A DNA stretch of 9,732 nt from Lachnoclostridium sp. UBA2905 (GTDB lineage: Bacteria; Bacillota; Clostridia; Lachnospirales; Lachnospiraceae): positions 1-9,732 of the forward strand of contig DEDL01000011.1 in the NCBI GenBank assembly GCA_002349525.1, given 5' to 3'. Below the pieces are notes generated by a model. It saw nothing but the letters and a program-made list of their open reading frames with translations, was not told the origin of the DNA and did no database searches. The position numbers and the translations under genes were made by a program. Shown piece after piece: positions 1 through 6,765 of this stretch (position 1 is the first letter of the stretch; each line of letters starts with the position of its first letter).

Positions 1-902
1 TGCAGTTAAAATATGTGATAACAGTAGCCGGCGAAAGTTCTCTTAATGTGGCTGCTAAGAAGCTTTTTATATCACAGCCAAGTTTGTCTACAGCTATTAA
101 AACCCTTGAAAAGGAAATTGGAATAGAGATATTCAGAAGATCCAAATCCGGAATTATGCTTACACCGGAGGGACAGGAATTTGTAGGATATGCAAGGCAG
201 GTAGTTGAACAGTACGATCTGCTTGATGCAAAATATATTGAAAAGAGAAATATTAAGAAGAAGTTCAGTGTTTCAATGCAGCATTATACATTTGCAGTGA
301 ATGCATTTGTGGAAATGGTAAAGCATTATGGTATGGACGAATACGAATTTGCAGTGAATGAAACCAAGACCCATGAAGTAATAGATGATGTACGAAACTG
401 TATAAGCGAGCTTGGTATTCTTTACCTGAATGATTTTAACAGACAGGTGCTTACAAAGCTTTTTGCCCAGTATAATCTGGAATTTCATGAAATCCTTGAG
501 TGCAGCGTCTATGTTTACATGTGGAAGGGGCATCCCCTTGCCGACAGGAGTATTATTAATATAGAAGAGCTTATGGATTATCCATGTCTGGCATTTGACC
601 AGGGTGAACATAATTCATTTTATTTTGCAGAGGAAGTGCTTAGTACATATGAGTACAAGCAGATAATAAGAGCCAATGACAGGGCAACTCTTCTTAACCT
701 TATGGTAGGACTTAACGGTTTTACCCTTTGCTCCGGTATAATATGCGAGGAGCTTAATGGAAGTGAATATTGTGCGGTGAAGCTTAACAGTGATGAGAAG
801 ATGTCCATAGGCTATATATCAAGAAAGGGTTCGAATATAAGTGAGATAGGAAGCAGGTATCTTGAGGAGCTTGCAAAATTCAAGTCTAATGTGCTTACTT
901 AG
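1..902 (+). CDS. LysR-family transcriptional regulator (5' end cut by window edge)
   Basis: A LysR-type DNA-binding regulator that would bind a small effector and activate or repress nearby genes. The frame is open to the left edge: codons before the GTG at 15 read Q-L-K-Y, the usual LysR opening before V-I-T-V-A. The GTG is therefore not the start, and only a few N-terminal residues are missing. Numbering from the first whole codon (position 3), 299 residues are present. The winged HTH covers about residues 1-60 (N-V-A-A-K-K-L-F-I-S-Q-P-S-L-S, then L-E-K-E-I-G-I-E-I-F and L-T-P-E-G). The effector-binding domain covers about 90-295 and includes Q-G-E-H-N-S-F-Y-F. Its length is normal for the family. 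It lies just upstream of cysE in the same direction, so a CysL/CysB-like role is possible. That role is inferred from position only; the effector is not visible. Confidence 0.9.
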   Translation, partial: QLKYVITVAGESSLNVAAKKLFISQPSLSTAIKTLEKEIGIEIFRRSKSGIMLTPEGQEFVGYARQVVEQYDLLDAKYIEKRNIKKKFSVSMQHYTFAVNAFVEMVKHYGMDEYEFAVNETKTHEVIDDVRNCISELGILYLNDFNRQVLTKLFAQYNLEFHEILECSVYVYMWKGHPLADRSIINIEELMDYPCLAFDQGEHNSFYFAEEVLSTYEYKQIIRANDRATLLNLMVGLNGFTLCSGIICEELNGSEYCAVKLNSDEKMSIGYISRKGSNISEIGSRYLEELAKFKSNVLT

Positions 903-914
903 GATCATATTAAG

Positions 915-1002
915 GTGTTCTAAAGAGCACATATATGACCATATATCTAAGGCACCAGGCAAAGGTGCACATATAATAATAGAAAGACACCTGTATCAGG
1001 TG
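915..1002 (+). repeat. Cluster of small inverted repeats between lysR and cysE
   Basis: Four short dyads lie within 88 bases. GTGTTC/GAGCAC (915-920 with 925-930, loop TAAA) pairs with one G-T. ATATATG-AC-CATATAT spans 931-946. GCACC/GGTGC pairs 952-956 with 964-968. CACCTG/CAGGTG pairs 988-993 with 997-1002 across a 3-base loop. The 9-mer GCACATATA also occurs twice, at 927-935 and 967-975, 40 bases apart. None is followed by a T-run, so these are not intrinsic terminators. Their position around a TATAAT box suggests protein-binding sites, with the upstream LysR regulator the obvious candidate. This is inference. Confidence 0.5.
972..977 (+). promoter_or_regulatory. Possible -10 box for cysE
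   Basis: A perfect TATAAT lies 57 bases upstream of the ATG at 1034. No good -35 is found at 16-18 bases upstream, where the sequence reads about CTAAGG. A perfect -10 with a weak -35 fits an activator-dependent promoter, as is common for LysR targets, but AT-rich DNA yields such boxes by chance. If it is used, the message would start near 984, and the CACCTG/CAGGTG hairpin would be near its 5' end. Confidence 0.35.
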
Positions 1003-1033
1003 CGTGAATTATGAAAAGAAAGTGAGTAGAAAA

Positions 1034-1888
1034 ATGAGTATAAAGTGCATGAGTTGTGTGGAAAATGTTGTTCAGACTATCCTTTCAGATTATGAGGATG
1101 ACAGGGATATTAATAAAACAGATATTTATAACCAGCCGGATAAGACAGAGATTATAGATATTATTAATAAGCTGTTTAAAATTGTTTATCCGGGATATTA
1201 TTCTGATAAGGTATATAAAATATATAGTGTGAAGAATAATATGTCGGCAACCATTGAAGATGTTATATATCATCTGAATAAACAGATACAGACTGTTACA
1301 GATTCAGCCAGGGCAGAGGAGATCACTCTTTCATTTATGGCGAAAATACCTTATATAAGATCATTTCTTGAGACAGATGTTCAGGCGGCTTTTGAGGGAG
1401 ACCCTGCTGCCGGTAGCAAGGATGAGGTTATTATGTCTTATCCCGGTCTTTTTGCAACAACTGTTTACAGACTGGCGCATGAGTTATTTTTGCTTGGAGT
1501 GGCGATGATTCCAAGAATTATGACAGAGCATGCCCATAGCATTACAGGAATAGATATTCATCCCGGAGCGACTATTGGCAAGTATTTCTTTATGGATCAT
1601 GGTACCGGAATTGTTATAGGTGAGACAACAGTAATTGGAGAGCATGTGAAAATATATCAGGGTGTTACACTGGGTGCCCTTTCAACCAAGGGCGGACAGA
1701 AGCTTAAGAACGTAAGACGTCATCCTACTATCGGTGATAATGTTACAATATATTCAGGAGCATCAATACTTGGTGGCGAGACATATATTGGAGACAATGT
1801 TACTGTGGGAGGTAATGCATTTATAACAAGCTCCGTTGATAAGGATACTAAGGTAAGTGTTAAAAAGCCTGAACTTAAATTCCAGTAA
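1034..1888 (+). CDS. cysE: Serine O-acetyltransferase
   Basis: Transfers acetyl from acetyl-CoA to L-serine to give O-acetylserine, the first committed step of cysteine synthesis; cytoplasmic. From the ATG at 1034 it has 284 residues. The N-terminal helical domain is about 1-165. The left-handed beta-helix of hexapeptide repeats is about 170-270. Residues matching the E. coli CysE active site are D174 and H189 (G-I-D-I-H-P ... F-M-D-H-G-T-G-I-V-I-G-E-T) and H230 (R-R-H-P). The start is uncertain: a GTG at 1004 would add ten residues (N-Y-E-K-K-V-S-R-K after the start) but abuts a hairpin and lacks a spaced ribosome binding site. The ATG at 1034 has only a weak AAGTGAG at 1020-1026. An ATG at 1049 is also possible. 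The lipoprotein gene follows after 21 bases, so co-transcription is likely. Function is firm; the start is a judgement. Confidence 0.93.
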   Translation: MSIKCMSCVENVVQTILSDYEDDRDINKTDIYNQPDKTEIIDIINKLFKIVYPGYYSDKVYKIYSVKNNMSATIEDVIYHLNKQIQTVTDSARAEEITLSFMAKIPYIRSFLETDVQAAFEGDPAAGSKDEVIMSYPGLFATTVYRLAHELFLLGVAMIPRIMTEHAHSITGIDIHPGATIGKYFFMDHGTGIVIGETTVIGEHVKIYQGVTLGALSTKGGQKLKNVRRHPTIGDNVTIYSGASILGGETYIGDNVTVGGNAFITSSVDKDTKVSVKKPELKFQ

Positions 1889-1909
1889 TGGCTGCTAGAG
1901 GAGAAAAGT

Positions 1910-3121
1910 ATGAAGGGTAATGCGAAATTTAGAAAAATTCTTGGAACATCCTGTTTTATAATAAGTGCAGCCTGTGTTACAGGATGCGGCAATCCCGGAT
2001 CCAAGGAATATAAACAGGCAGTTTCATATATGGAGGAGGGTTCCTATAATGAGGCCGCAGAGCTTATGAAACAGGCTGTATCCTTAGACCAGGGCAATAA
2101 AAAATATGCCGTAGGATATGGTAATGCCCTTACGATGATGGCGGATTATGATAATGCCAGGGAAGTATTTTTGGGGGCAGTTAAAAACTCCAGGGGTAAG
2201 GAGTCCAAAAAGGTAAATAAACAGGCTTATAGAGGAATTGCCATGACATATTATGAGAGTGGCATATATGACCAGGCAAAGGCTTATTTTAAGCTTGCAC
2301 TGGATGCGAATGTGCTTAGTGATATGGATAATGATCTGTCTGCATATTATGCAAACTGTGAGCTTATGATGAATGATTACGAAGGAGCAGCAAAATCATT
2401 TTCAAAGCTCATTGATAAAAATGATAACACTAAGGCCACAGTTAAGGCAAAATATTATATTGGAAGAGGCAATGCTTATCTGATGATGGAGAATTTTGCT
2501 ACAGCCCTTGAAGATTATGATAATGCAATTTCCGAGGATAATGACTGCTATGAGGCTTATCTTGGAAGATATTTTGCACTAATGGGAACACACGATAAGG
2601 ATGCGGCGGACAAAACTCTTGATACAGCCCTTGGCATTAAGGACAGGGGTAAGGATTCAGATTACTATAAAGCAGTATTTTATTTCTATAAAAGTGAATA
2701 TGAAAAATCACTTGAACTTTTACAAAAATCATTAGATGATGGTAATAAGGAAGCAATATATTATATTGGAAGAGTGTATCAGGCCCAGAATAATATTAAT
2801 GCAGCAATAGATAATTACAGCACATATCTTACAGCTTATCCTGGCAGAAAGAATGCGGAAATATGCAATCAGATGGCAGGCTGCTATATGGCACAGGAGG
2901 ATTATGAAACAGCTGCGGTATGGTTAGATGATGGTATTAAGGTATCCGGAGGCAGCATGAAGGAGAACCTTATGTATAACCGTATAATTGTATATGAGAG
3001 ACTGGGTGATTATAAGAGTGCAAAGGAACTTGCTGACCAGTATCTTGAAAACTATAAGAATGCCGATATTACAAGGGAATATGAATTTATTAAAACAAGA
3101 TACAGAGAAGAAAAGAAATAG
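1910..3121 (+). CDS. TPR-repeat lipoprotein
   Basis: A 403-residue exported protein made almost wholly of tetratricopeptide repeats, which usually act as protein-docking scaffolds. The N-terminus has the basic start K-F-R-K, a hydrophobic stretch at about 10-24 and a lipobox V-T-G-C with C26, so it should be lipid-anchored on the outer face of the membrane. About nine or ten TPR-like helical pairs can be traced from residue 33 to 383, for example A-Y-R-G-I-A-M-T-Y-Y-E-S-G-I-Y-D-Q-A (106-123) and G-N-A-Y-L-M-M-E-N-F-A-T-A-L-E-D-Y (187-203). No catalytic domain is visible. A good ribosome binding site, AGAGGAG at 1897-1903, lies six bases before the ATG. It sits between cysE and hflX with gaps of 21 and 37 bases. 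Its partner and role are unknown; nothing in the sequence ties it to cysteine synthesis. Confidence 0.88.
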   Translation: MKGNAKFRKILGTSCFIISAACVTGCGNPGSKEYKQAVSYMEEGSYNEAAELMKQAVSLDQGNKKYAVGYGNALTMMADYDNAREVFLGAVKNSRGKESKKVNKQAYRGIAMTYYESGIYDQAKAYFKLALDANVLSDMDNDLSAYYANCELMMNDYEGAAKSFSKLIDKNDNTKATVKAKYYIGRGNAYLMMENFATALEDYDNAISEDNDCYEAYLGRYFALMGTHDKDAADKTLDTALGIKDRGKDSDYYKAVFYFYKSEYEKSLELLQKSLDDGNKEAIYYIGRVYQAQNNINAAIDNYSTYLTAYPGRKNAEICNQMAGCYMAQEDYETAAVWLDDGIKVSGGSMKENLMYNRIIVYERLGDYKSAKELADQYLENYKNADITREYEFIKTRYREEKK

Positions 3122-3158
3122 CAGGATGTATTTTGACAGGATTTGAGAGGTTTATAAT

Positions 3159-4406
3159 ATGGCGGAGATATATGAAACATTAGAAAAGCCTGAAAGACTT
3201 ATGCTGGTTGGAGTTGCCGTTGATAATGAGGAAGAAATGGCAGCATCCCTTGACGAGCTTGAGGAACTTGCAAGCACAGCCGGTGCAGTTACAGTATGCA
3301 AGGTTATACAGAACAGAGAGGGAATACATGCCGGAACATATGTTGGTAAGGGTAAGTTAGAAGAGATAGCAGAGCTTATAGATGAGTATGGGGTTGATAC
3401 GGTAGTCTGTGATGATGAACTTTCGCCGGCACAGATTAAGAATATGGAAACAGCCCTCCATACAAAGGTAATAGACCGTACTATAATGATTCTTGATATA
3501 TTTGCTATGAGAGCTGCCACAAGTGAGGGTAAAATTCAGGTGGAGCTTGCCCAGCTTAAGTATCGTTCATCAAGACTTGTAGGACTTAGAAGTTCACTTT
3601 CAAGACTTGGAGGCGGAATTGGAACAAGAGGTCCCGGAGAGAAAAAGCTTGAAATGGACCGAAGACTTATTAGAGAACGTATAGGAATACTTAACAGGGA
3701 ACTTGACAACGTCAAAAAATCAAGAAGCCTTTCAAGAAAGAAGAGAATGGAAAGCAGTATTCCATATGTTGCTATAGTGGGATATACCAATGCTGGAAAG
3801 TCAACATTTCTTAACACTGTTACAGGTGCAGGAATACTTGCCGAGGACAAGTTATTTGCCACCCTTGATCCAACAACAAGAGTGTATGAATACGACAATG
3901 GGCAGCAGATACTCCTTACAGACACAGTAGGATTTATTAACAAGCTTCCCCATCATCTTGTTGATGCCTTTAGAAGTACACTTGAGGAAGCAAAATATGC
4001 AGATGTAATACTTCATGTGGTTGACATAAGTAATCCACAGGCAGATAAGCAGATGGACGTGGTATATGAAACTCTTCATGCACTTGGTATAGAGGATAAG
4101 CCAATAATTACACTGTACAATAAGGTGGATAAGCTTGATGTAATTCCTGTTTATGGAAGAGATATGAAGAGCAGAAAGACCATTAGAATATCAGCCAAAA
4201 CAGGAAAAGGACTTGATGACGTATTCGAGGCTATTAATGATATAATTGATGATGGCATGAGATTTGTGGATACAGTGGTTCCATATAGTGATGCAGCTAT
4301 TATTCAGGACGTAAGAAAATATGGACAGCTTCTTTTTGAAGAATACGTGGGAGAAGGAATTCATATCAAGGCCAAGATTCCTAAAAGCACCTATATTAAT
4401 ATTTAG
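3159..4406 (+). CDS. hflX: GTPase HflX
   Basis: A ribosome-associated GTPase of the Obg-HflX superfamily. Known homologues bind the 50S subunit and split stalled or heat-damaged 70S ribosomes. At 415 residues it has the usual family length. The N-terminal HflX domain covers about 12-195 and contains Y-V-G-K-G-K-L-E-E-I (61-70) and the glycine-rich G-G-G-I-G-T-R-G-P-G-E (151-161), followed by a basic helical linker. The G domain begins near 203. G1 is G-Y-T-N-A-G-K-S-T (208-216), the G2-region T lies in A-T-L-D-P-T-T-R (234-241), G3 is D-T-V-G (255-258), G4 is N-K-V-D (321-324), and G5 is S-A-K near 345. All key residues are intact. GAGAGG at 3145-3150 lies eight bases before the ATG. It is the last gene before a terminator-like hairpin, so it probably ends the cysE-lipoprotein-hflX transcript. 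Confidence 0.96.
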   Translation: MAEIYETLEKPERLMLVGVAVDNEEEMAASLDELEELASTAGAVTVCKVIQNREGIHAGTYVGKGKLEEIAELIDEYGVDTVVCDDELSPAQIKNMETALHTKVIDRTIMILDIFAMRAATSEGKIQVELAQLKYRSSRLVGLRSSLSRLGGGIGTRGPGEKKLEMDRRLIRERIGILNRELDNVKKSRSLSRKKRMESSIPYVAIVGYTNAGKSTFLNTVTGAGILAEDKLFATLDPTTRVYEYDNGQQILLTDTVGFINKLPHHLVDAFRSTLEEAKYADVILHVVDISNPQADKQMDVVYETLHALGIEDKPIITLYNKVDKLDVIPVYGRDMKSRKTIRISAKTGKGLDDVFEAINDIIDDGMRFVDTVVPYSDAAIIQDVRKYGQLLFEEYVGEGIHIKAKIPKSTYINI

Positions 4407-4413
4407 AATTATT

Positions 4414-4466
4414 AAAAGCATCCCTTCATATATTAGTCACAAGATATATGAAGAGGATGTTTTTTT
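4414..4466 (+). terminator. Intrinsic terminator after hflX, overlapping the next gene's RBS
   Basis: The 5' arm at 4418-4433 pairs with 4444-4460, giving 16 pairs (one G-T at the base) around a single bulged A at 4454, with a ten-base loop. An AAAA at 4414-4417 precedes the stem and seven Ts at 4460-4466 follow it, the classic terminator layout. It begins about ten bases after the hflX stop. Unusually, the T-run ends directly against the ATG of the deacetylase gene, and the 3' arm contains that gene's ribosome binding site. Confidence 0.82.
4451..4457 (+). promoter_or_regulatory. Ribosome binding site buried in the terminator stem
   Basis: AAGAGGA lies nine bases before the ATG at 4467 and is the only Shine-Dalgarno-like sequence available for this gene. 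All of it except the bulged A at 4454 is paired with 4421-4426 when the hairpin forms. Transcripts that escape the terminator would therefore carry an occluded start, unless transcription begins inside the hairpin region or another factor opens it. Confidence 0.6.
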
Positions 4467-5306
4467 ATGAAAAATGAAAGCTGCAAAAATGACAGGGGGA
4501 GTTTTAAGAAAAGTATATATCAGGGAATATATAACTCACTTGTAATTATAATGGCTGCCTTGTTTTTAGTGGGGGGATTCATTTTTAAAACCAATGCACA
4601 TGAAAATGAGTTCATAGTCTATGAGGATTATTACAGAAAAAATGACCAGGCTCTTACGGTATCATCAGACAATAAGGGCAGACTCAAAAAGACAGCCTAT
4701 CTTACCTTTGATGACGGCCCAAGCAACAGAACAGAAGAGGTGCTTGATATACTTAAGGAAAATGATATTAATGCAACTTTTTTTCTTATAGGCAACCAGA
4801 TAAATAAATCCACCAAAAAAACCTTAAAACGTCTGGTCAAAGAAGGAAACCAGGTTGCAGTTCATACCTACTGTCACGAGGCGGACTGCATATATGATTC
4901 AGCAGATACTTATTATAATGACGTAATGAAGGCTGCAAAAAGAATAAAAAAATATACAGGGGTTGATCCCAAAATCTACAGATTTCCCTGGGGAAGTGTA
5001 AACGGCTATATAAAAAATTATAGAAAAGATATTATAATGCGTCTGAAAAAAGAAGGTCTTGAATACTGTGACTGGAATGTAAGTGGAGAGGATTCCATAG
5101 GAAGTCCGGGGGCAAGACAGATAATAAATAATGTCAAATCCAATTACAGGGTTTACAATGAGCCTGTAATACTGCTTCATGATGCTAATGCAAGGAAGGA
5201 AACAGTTAAGGCCCTGCCTGCGATTATAAAAATGTATAAGGATGCAGGCTATTCATTTGACATAATAGAAAACAGAAATAAGCCCTGCCAGTGGAAACCC
5301 TATTAA
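4467..5306 (+). CDS. Polysaccharide deacetylase (CE4/NodB domain), membrane-anchored
   Basis: A 279-residue carbohydrate esterase family 4 enzyme, expected to remove acetyl groups from N-acetylated sugars of peptidoglycan or another cell-surface glycan. The N-terminus has a basic stretch and one hydrophobic segment (about 24-40), so it is an uncleaved anchor or a signal peptide with the catalytic domain outside. CE4 motifs are complete: T-F-D-D-G-P-S (80-86; base D82, metal ligand D83), H-T-Y-C-H (metal ligands H133, H137), R-F-P-W-G-S (172-177), D-W-N-V-S (202-206) and L-L-H-D (catalytic H238). The motifs resemble PgdA-like enzymes more than B. subtilis PdaA (T-F-D-D-G-Y). However, the SleC-like gene starts 54 bases downstream, which allows a role in spore-cortex muramic-lactam formation. 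Enzyme class is firm; substrate is inference. Expression may be held down by the hairpin at its start. Confidence 0.93.
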   Translation: MKNESCKNDRGSFKKSIYQGIYNSLVIIMAALFLVGGFIFKTNAHENEFIVYEDYYRKNDQALTVSSDNKGRLKKTAYLTFDDGPSNRTEEVLDILKENDINATFFLIGNQINKSTKKTLKRLVKEGNQVAVHTYCHEADCIYDSADTYYNDVMKAAKRIKKYTGVDPKIYRFPWGSVNGYIKNYRKDIIMRLKKEGLEYCDWNVSGEDSIGSPGARQIINNVKSNYRVYNEPVILLHDANARKETVKALPAIIKMYKDAGYSFDIIENRNKPCQWKPY

Positions 5307-5360
5307 CATTTGTGGGTAAAGTGCATATTATATTATGAAAATCTGTTCCGGGAGAACAAT

Positions 5361-6614
5361 ATGATATATCCAGCAGAAAGTGGTACTTCTTATAGAGGTT
5401 CTTTAAGAATTAACACATCATCATTTGACACGTCAGGGGCAGTGCCGGGGGCAAAGGTGTCTATAAGCTATTCGGGAGAACCGGACAATGTAATAGAAGA
5501 GATAGACACAGATGAAAATGGTAATTCTATAGATATTCCCCTGCCTGCACCAAAGCTTGAGTACAGTATGGAACCAGGGGTAAACCAGCCATATTCCGAG
5601 TATAATATTACAGTAAGTGCAAGAGGATATGAGACTGTAAGAATAAGCGGTATAGAAATATTACCAGATGAGCTTTCAATACAAAATGTCAGTCTGCTTC
5701 CAAAAGCTATTGATAACACAGCAGAGCTTTTTGTAATAGGCCCGCACACATTATATGGAGATTATCCTCCAAAGGAGCCTGAAAGCGAGATAAAACCTGT
5801 AAATGAGTCCGGAGAAATTGTACTTAGCAGGGTAGTTATACCGGAATACGTGGTAGTTCATGACGGACCACCCGCAGATGCAAATGCAAAAAATTATTAT
5901 GTCAGGTATACGGATTATATAAAAAATGTTGCCAGCAGCGAAATATATGCAACCTGGCCAGAGGCGGCAATTACTGCAAATGTTTTAGCTATACAGTCAT
6001 TTACCCTTAACAGGGTTTTTACCGAATGGTACAGGAACAAAAATTATGATTTTACCATAACAAGTTCAACAGCAGTGGACCACAAATGGATACCTGAGCG
6101 CAATATATTCCAGAGCATATCAGATGTGGTTGATAATATATTCAACAACTACCTTTCAAGGCCTGATGTACTTCAGCCTATTCTTACCCAGTACTGCGAT
6201 GGAAAGAGAGTAACCTGCCCTGGAGTTATGTCCCAATGGGGTTCAAAATATCTGGCAGACGATGGCTTTTCTGCAATTGAAATACTTAAGAATTTTTATG
6301 GCAGCAGCATATATATAAATGAAACGGATATAATATCCGGAATACCTTCATCCTGGCCTGGTTATGATCTTGCAATTGGTTCTTCAGGCGAAAAGGTATC
6401 CCAGTTGCAAAATGAACTCAATGTCATTGCAACAGCATATCCGGCTATTCCTCTTCTTGCTGTGGACGGCATATATGGGCAGCGGACAGCAGAGTCTGTA
6501 AGAGTATTTCAGAAAATATTCAATATTGGAGAGACGGGCATAGTGGATTTCCAGACCTGGTACAAGATTTCCCAAATATACGTTGGAGTCAGCCGTATAG
6601 CAGAATATAACTGA
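5361..6614 (+). CDS. sleC: SleC-like cortex-lytic protein (SpoIID-like domain plus PG_binding_1)
   Basis: Resembles clostridial SleC, a zymogen that degrades spore-cortex peptidoglycan during germination after activation by Csp proteases. With the ATG at 5361 (GGGAGAA at 5350-5356) it has 417 residues, close to the roughly 440 of C. perfringens SleC. A TTG at 5310 would add 17 residues but has no ribosome binding site. About 10-115 is a beta-rich Cna/carboxypeptidase-regulatory-like region (G-A-K-V-S-I, T-D-E-N-G-N-S). About 160-322 is SpoIID-like: I-P-E-Y-V-V-V-H, then D-Y-I-K-N-V-A-S-S-E-I-Y-A-T-W-P with E194 as the likely catalytic acid, and Y-C-D-G ... T-C-P-G-V-M-S-Q-W-G (278-294). About 337-410 is PG_binding_1 (L-Q-N-E-L-N, D-G-I-Y-G-Q-R-T, V-F-Q). 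No signal peptide is seen, as expected for a protein made in the mother cell or packed in the spore. No csp gene is in the window. The family fit is good; the gene symbol is by resemblance. Confidence 0.82.
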   Translation: MIYPAESGTSYRGSLRINTSSFDTSGAVPGAKVSISYSGEPDNVIEEIDTDENGNSIDIPLPAPKLEYSMEPGVNQPYSEYNITVSARGYETVRISGIEILPDELSIQNVSLLPKAIDNTAELFVIGPHTLYGDYPPKEPESEIKPVNESGEIVLSRVVIPEYVVVHDGPPADANAKNYYVRYTDYIKNVASSEIYATWPEAAITANVLAIQSFTLNRVFTEWYRNKNYDFTITSSTAVDHKWIPERNIFQSISDVVDNIFNNYLSRPDVLQPILTQYCDGKRVTCPGVMSQWGSKYLADDGFSAIEILKNFYGSSIYINETDIISGIPSSWPGYDLAIGSSGEKVSQLQNELNVIATAYPAIPLLAVDGIYGQRTAESVRVFQKIFNIGETGIVDFQTWYKISQIYVGVSRIAEYN

Positions 6615-6765
6615 TACGTTATAGCTTTTAACTATATACTTATATACAATTTTGATAATTTACTGTTGCAAAAAAATAGTGTAACATACAGGGAGCAGGT
6701 ATCTGTCGTTGTTACCTTACAGATACTGATAAGAATATAGAGAGAAATATAGAGTAGGTGAACGT
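6615..6765. other. Intergenic region between the SleC-like gene and metF
   Basis: AT-rich, 151 bases. No GC-rich stem with a T-run was found after the SleC-like gene, so its transcript end is not visible. TTGATA at 6652-6657 could be a -35, but the matching position 17 bases on (AATAGT) is a poor -10, so no metF promoter is called. The second half holds the structured element listed separately. Confidence 0.6.
6681..6728 (+). promoter_or_regulatory. Pseudoknot-capable leader structure upstream of metF
   Basis: GTATCTGT at 6699-6706 pairs perfectly with ACAGATAC at 6719-6726. If G6698 is bulged, two more pairs (6696-6697 with 6727-6728) extend the stem to ten. The 12-base loop contains TGTTAC (6710-6715), the exact complement of GTAACA at 6681-6686, which gives the layout of an H-type pseudoknot or two competing hairpins. 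It ends 37 bases before the metF ATG. No T-run follows, so any control would be on translation or stability rather than termination. It does not match the SAM-I, T-box or THF motifs as I know them. Confidence 0.45.

Noticed and set aside
273..611. Long open frames on the minus strand, for example 273-611, 3152-3520 and 8578-8973
   Set aside because: They are antisense to well-supported genes, have unlikely composition and no recognisable domains, so they are shadows of the coding strand.
903..1003. T-box or SAM riboswitch upstream of cysE
   Set aside because: The gap is too short and the conserved T-box bases and any terminator with a T-run are absent.
3133..3158. TTGACA and TATAAT boxes just before hflX
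   Set aside because: The boxes are only 14 bases apart, too short for a sigma-A promoter, and the TATAAT touches the ATG so transcription would start inside the gene.
5324..5331. CATATTAT as a sporulation sigma-factor -10 box upstream of the SleC-like gene
   Set aside because: It fits the loose sigma-E/sigma-G -10 pattern, but no matching -35 lies at the right distance, and such AT-rich strings are common here.
5310..5360. TTG start at 5310 for the SleC-like gene
   Set aside because: It has no ribosome binding site, while the ATG at 5361 has GGGAGAA at proper spacing and the protein from there matches family length.
6619..6637. Hairpin TATAG/CTATA after the SleC-like gene as a terminator
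   Set aside because: Only five A-T-rich pairs and no T-run; too weak to call.
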